DNA of 64,000 bases from Hydractinia symbiolongicarpus (taxonomy: Eukaryota > Cnidaria > Hydrozoa > Anthoathecata > Hydractiniidae). A model generated the notes under the pieces. It was not told where the DNA came from. It was given only the letters and a program-made list of their open reading frames with translations, and did no database searches. The DNA lies in assembly GCF_029227915.1 (NCBI RefSeq), contig NC_079875.1:42181201-42245200 (forward strand). Direction: 5' to 3'. Positions 61,286-64,000 of the stretch are shown here, one piece after another. Position numbers and translations under genes: made by a program. The first letter of the stretch is position 1; every line of letters starts with the position of its first letter.

Positions 61286-64000
61286 TTAATCGCCGGCAAA
61301 CGAAAACCCGCGATTTCCCGTAAATCCCGGGCTTGGCTCGTATAGTCGAATGTATACAAAGAAAGTACCCAGGCAGTAAACTCATTTCCCGAAAGATTTT
61401 TTAAATTATTTTTTCACCACTAAAACGCATGAGACTTGTAGTTTTTAAAAATGTTTTCATTTTTGATGAGACGCTTAATGAAAGGGGTTTAATCGCCGGC
61501 AAACGAAAACCCGCGATTTCCCGTAAATCCCGGGCTTGGCTCGTATAGTCGAAAGTATACAAAGAAAGTACCCAGGGAGTAAACTCATTTCCCAAACGAT
61601 ATTTTAAATTATTTTGTCACCACTAAAACGCATGAGACTTGTAGTTTTCAAAAGTGTTTTCATTTTTGATGAGACGCTGAATGAAAGAGGTTTAATCGCC
61701 GGCAAACGAAAACCCGCGATTTCCCGTAAATCCCGGACTCAGCCCGTATAGTCAAAAGTATACAAAGAAAGTACCCAGGGAGTAAACTCATTTTCAGAAC
61801 GATTTTTAAAATTAATTTTTCAGCACTAAAACGTATGAGACTTGTAGTTTTCAGAAATGTTTTCATTTTTGATGAGACGCTTAATGAATGTGGTTTAATC
61901 GCCGGCAAACGAAAACCCGCGATTTTCCGTAAATCCAGGGCTTGACCCGTATAGTCGAATGTATACAAAGAAAGTACCCTGTGAGTAAACTCATTTCCAA
62001 AACGATTTTTTAAATTATCTTTTCACCACTAAAACGCATGAGACTTGTAGTTTTTAAAAATGTTTTCATTTTTGATGAGACGCTGAATAAAAGAAGTTTA
62101 ATCGACGTCAAACGAAAATCCGCCATTTCCCGTAAACCCTGGACTCGGCCCGTATAGTCAAAAGTATACAAAGAAGGTACCCAGGGAGTAAACTCATTTC
62201 CCGAACGATTTTTTAAATTATTTTTTCACCACTAAAACGCATTAGACTTGTAGTTTTCAGAAATGTTTTCATTTTTGATGAGACGCTTAATGAAAGTGGT
62301 TTAATCGCCGGCAAACGAAAACCATCGATTTCCCGTAAATCCCAGGCTTGGCCCGTATAGTCGAATGTATACAAAGAAAGTACCCTGCGAGTAAACTCAT
62401 TTCCAGAACGATGTTTTAAATTATTTTTTCACTACTAAAACGCATAAGACTTGTAGTTTTCAAAAATGTTTTCATATTTGATGGGACGCTGAATAAAAGA
62501 AGTTTAATCCCCGGCAAACGAAAACCTGCGATTTCCCGTAAATCCAGGACTCAGCCCGTATAGTCAAAAGTATACAAAGAAAGTACCCATGGTGTAAACT
62601 CATTTCACGAACGATTTTTTAAATTATTATTTCACCAAGAAAACGCATGAGACTTGTAGTTTTCAAAAATGATTTCATTTTTGATGAGACGCTGAATAAA
62701 AGGAGTTTAATCGCCGGCAAACGAAAACCCGCGATTTCCCGTAAATCCCGGGCTTGGCCCGCATAGTCGAATGTGTACAAAGAAAGTAAACTGTAAGTAA
62801 ACTCATTTCCAGAACGATTTTTTAAATTATTTTTTCACCACTAAAACGCATACGTCTTGTAGTTTTCAAAAATGTTTTCATTTTTGATGAGACGCTTAAT
62901 GAAAGAGGTTTAATCGCGGGCAAACGAAAACCCGCGATTTCCCGTAAATCCCGGGCTTGGCTCGTATAGTGGAAAGTATACAAAGAAAGTACCCAGGGAG
63001 TAAACTCATTTCCCAAACGATATTTTAAATTATTTTGTCACCACTAAAGCGCATGAGACTTGTAGTTTTCAAAAGTGTTTTCATTTTTGATGAGACGCTG
63101 AATGAAAGAGGTTTAATCTCCGGCAAACGAAAACCCGCGATTTCCCGTAAATCCCGGACTCGGCCCGTATAGTCAAAAGTATACAAAGAAAGTACCCAGG
63201 GAGTAAACTCATTTTCAGAACGATTTTTAAAATTATTTTTTCAGCACTAAAACGTATGAGACTTGTAGTTTTCAGAAATGTTTTCATTTTTGATGAGACG
63301 CTTAATGAATGTGGTTTAATCGCCGGCAAACTAAAACCCGCGATTTTCCGTAAATCCCGGGCTTGGCCCGTATAGTCGAATGTATACAAAGAAAGTACCC
63401 TGCCAGTAAACTCATTTCCAGAACGTTGTTTTAAATTATTTTTTCACTACTAAAACGCATAAGACTTGTAGTTTTCAAAAATGTTTTCATATTTGATGGG
63501 ACGCTGAATAAAAGAAGTTTAATCCCCGGCAAACGAAAACCTGCGATTTCCCGTAAATCCAGGACTCAGCCCGTATAGTCAAAAGTATACAAAGAAAGTA
63601 CCCAGGGTGTAAACTCATTTCCCGAACAATTTTTTAAATTATTATTTCACCACTAAAGCCCATGAGACTTGTTGTTTTCAAAAATGTTTTCATTTTTGAT
63701 GAGACTCCGAATAAAAGAAGTTTAATCGCCGTCAAACGAAAACCCACGATTTCCCGAAAATCCCGGGCTTGGCCCGTATAGTCAAAAGTATACAAAGAAA
63801 GTACCCAGGGGGTAAACTCATTTCCCAAATGATTTTTTAAATTATTTTGTCACCACTAAAACGCATGAGACTTGTAGTTTTCAAAAGTGTTTTCATTTTT
63901 GATGGGACGCTGAATAAAAGAAGTTTAATCGCCGCCAAACGAAAACCCGCGATTTCCCGTAAATCCCGGGTTTGGCCCGTATAGTTGAATGTATCTAAAG
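61286..64000 (-). repeat. Mosaic of segments matching other right-arm positions
   Basis: 61,600-61,760 matches 60,180-60,340 (offset 1,421). 61,770-61,968 matches 51,625-51,822. 61,980-62,600 matches 50,000-50,630 and 58,730-59,340. 62,622-63,183 matches 59,780-60,340 (offset 2,842). 63,403-64,000 matches 57,720-58,317 (offset 5,683). The block is thus assembled from pieces of the 8.93-kb unit in a new order and runs out of the window. Confidence 0.8.

Larger units (their letters stand above)
39204..64000 (-). repeat. Satellite array, right arm, about 122 reversed monomers of 203 bp
   Basis: From 39,204 every monomer reads as the reverse complement of the left-arm unit (for example CCCGTATAGTC and AAATTATT on the + strand in place of GACTATACGGG and AATAATTT). 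The arm continues to the window end without a second switch. Private variants include a GTGACAAAATAA seam, CTCATGGGC in place of CTCATGCG, and a core reading TTTTCATTTTCCGCC on the minus strand. It also carries the subfamily with TTCTGGAAATG and CTCACAGGGTAC, which is shared with the left arm, so both arms belong to one satellite family. Confidence 0.97.

Noticed and set aside
1-64000. CRISPR array
   Set aside because: Repeats are 203 bp with no unique spacers between conserved short repeats; whole units are similar end to end.
1-64000. Telomeric repeat, rDNA spacer or tRNA-derived satellite
   Set aside because: No short telomere-like tandem (TTAGG or TTAGGG), no rRNA segment, and no tRNA A/B box arrangement could be recognised in the unit.

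Overview
The whole 64 kb window is one tandemly repeated satellite DNA. I see no gene, tRNA, rRNA, transposon, CRISPR array or other unique sequence. The unit is about 203 bp and AT-rich: 37% GC in the first monomer by hand count. It is marked by a CG-rich core around phases 62-120 and an AT-rich seam around phases 195-17. About 315 units fill the window and both ends lie inside the array. Organisation of this kind (unit near 200 bp, tens of kb of uninterrupted array, nested higher-order repeats) is typical of eukaryotic constitutive heterochromatin such as centromeric, pericentromeric or subtelomeric DNA. I do not recognise the satellite family and cannot name the species. CpG is in excess rather than depleted, which argues against a lineage with heavy germline CpG methylation and would fit many invertebrates; that is inference.

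Layout. From 1 to 39,203 all monomers run on the + strand. At 39,203/39,204 the array flips within a monomer, and from 39,204 to 64,000 all monomers run on the - strand. The flip joins phase 148 of a forward unit directly to phase 71 of a reversed unit with no foreign DNA. The two sides are not mirror copies: each has private variants.

Left arm: a mosaic start (1-1,982); a tandem duplication of about 3.84 and 4.05 kb (1,983-5,824 and 5,825-9,878); a tandem duplication of about 5.20 and 5.81 kb (10,271-15,469 and 15,470-21,278) that carries a truncated 131-bp monomer in both copies and dimer/trimer substructure; then shorter higher-order units of 406, 609, 1,008, 1,015 and 1,420 bp from 22.4 kb to the switch.

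Right arm: a 14-monomer unit of 2,849 bp present twice (about 39,490-42,338 and 42,339-45,187), then a 44-monomer unit of 8,929 bp at about 44,100-53,029 repeated at 53,030-61,285. Between these two copies, whole-monomer gains and losses can be placed one by one. The last 2.7 kb is a mosaic of segments matching other parts of the right arm.

The open reading frames of 61-102 codons are translations of the same satellite phase, broken at nearly every monomer boundary. 203 is not a multiple of 3, so they are not genes. Most likely mechanism for the pattern: repeated unequal exchange and segmental duplication inside an array, plus one inversion or inverted-join event.
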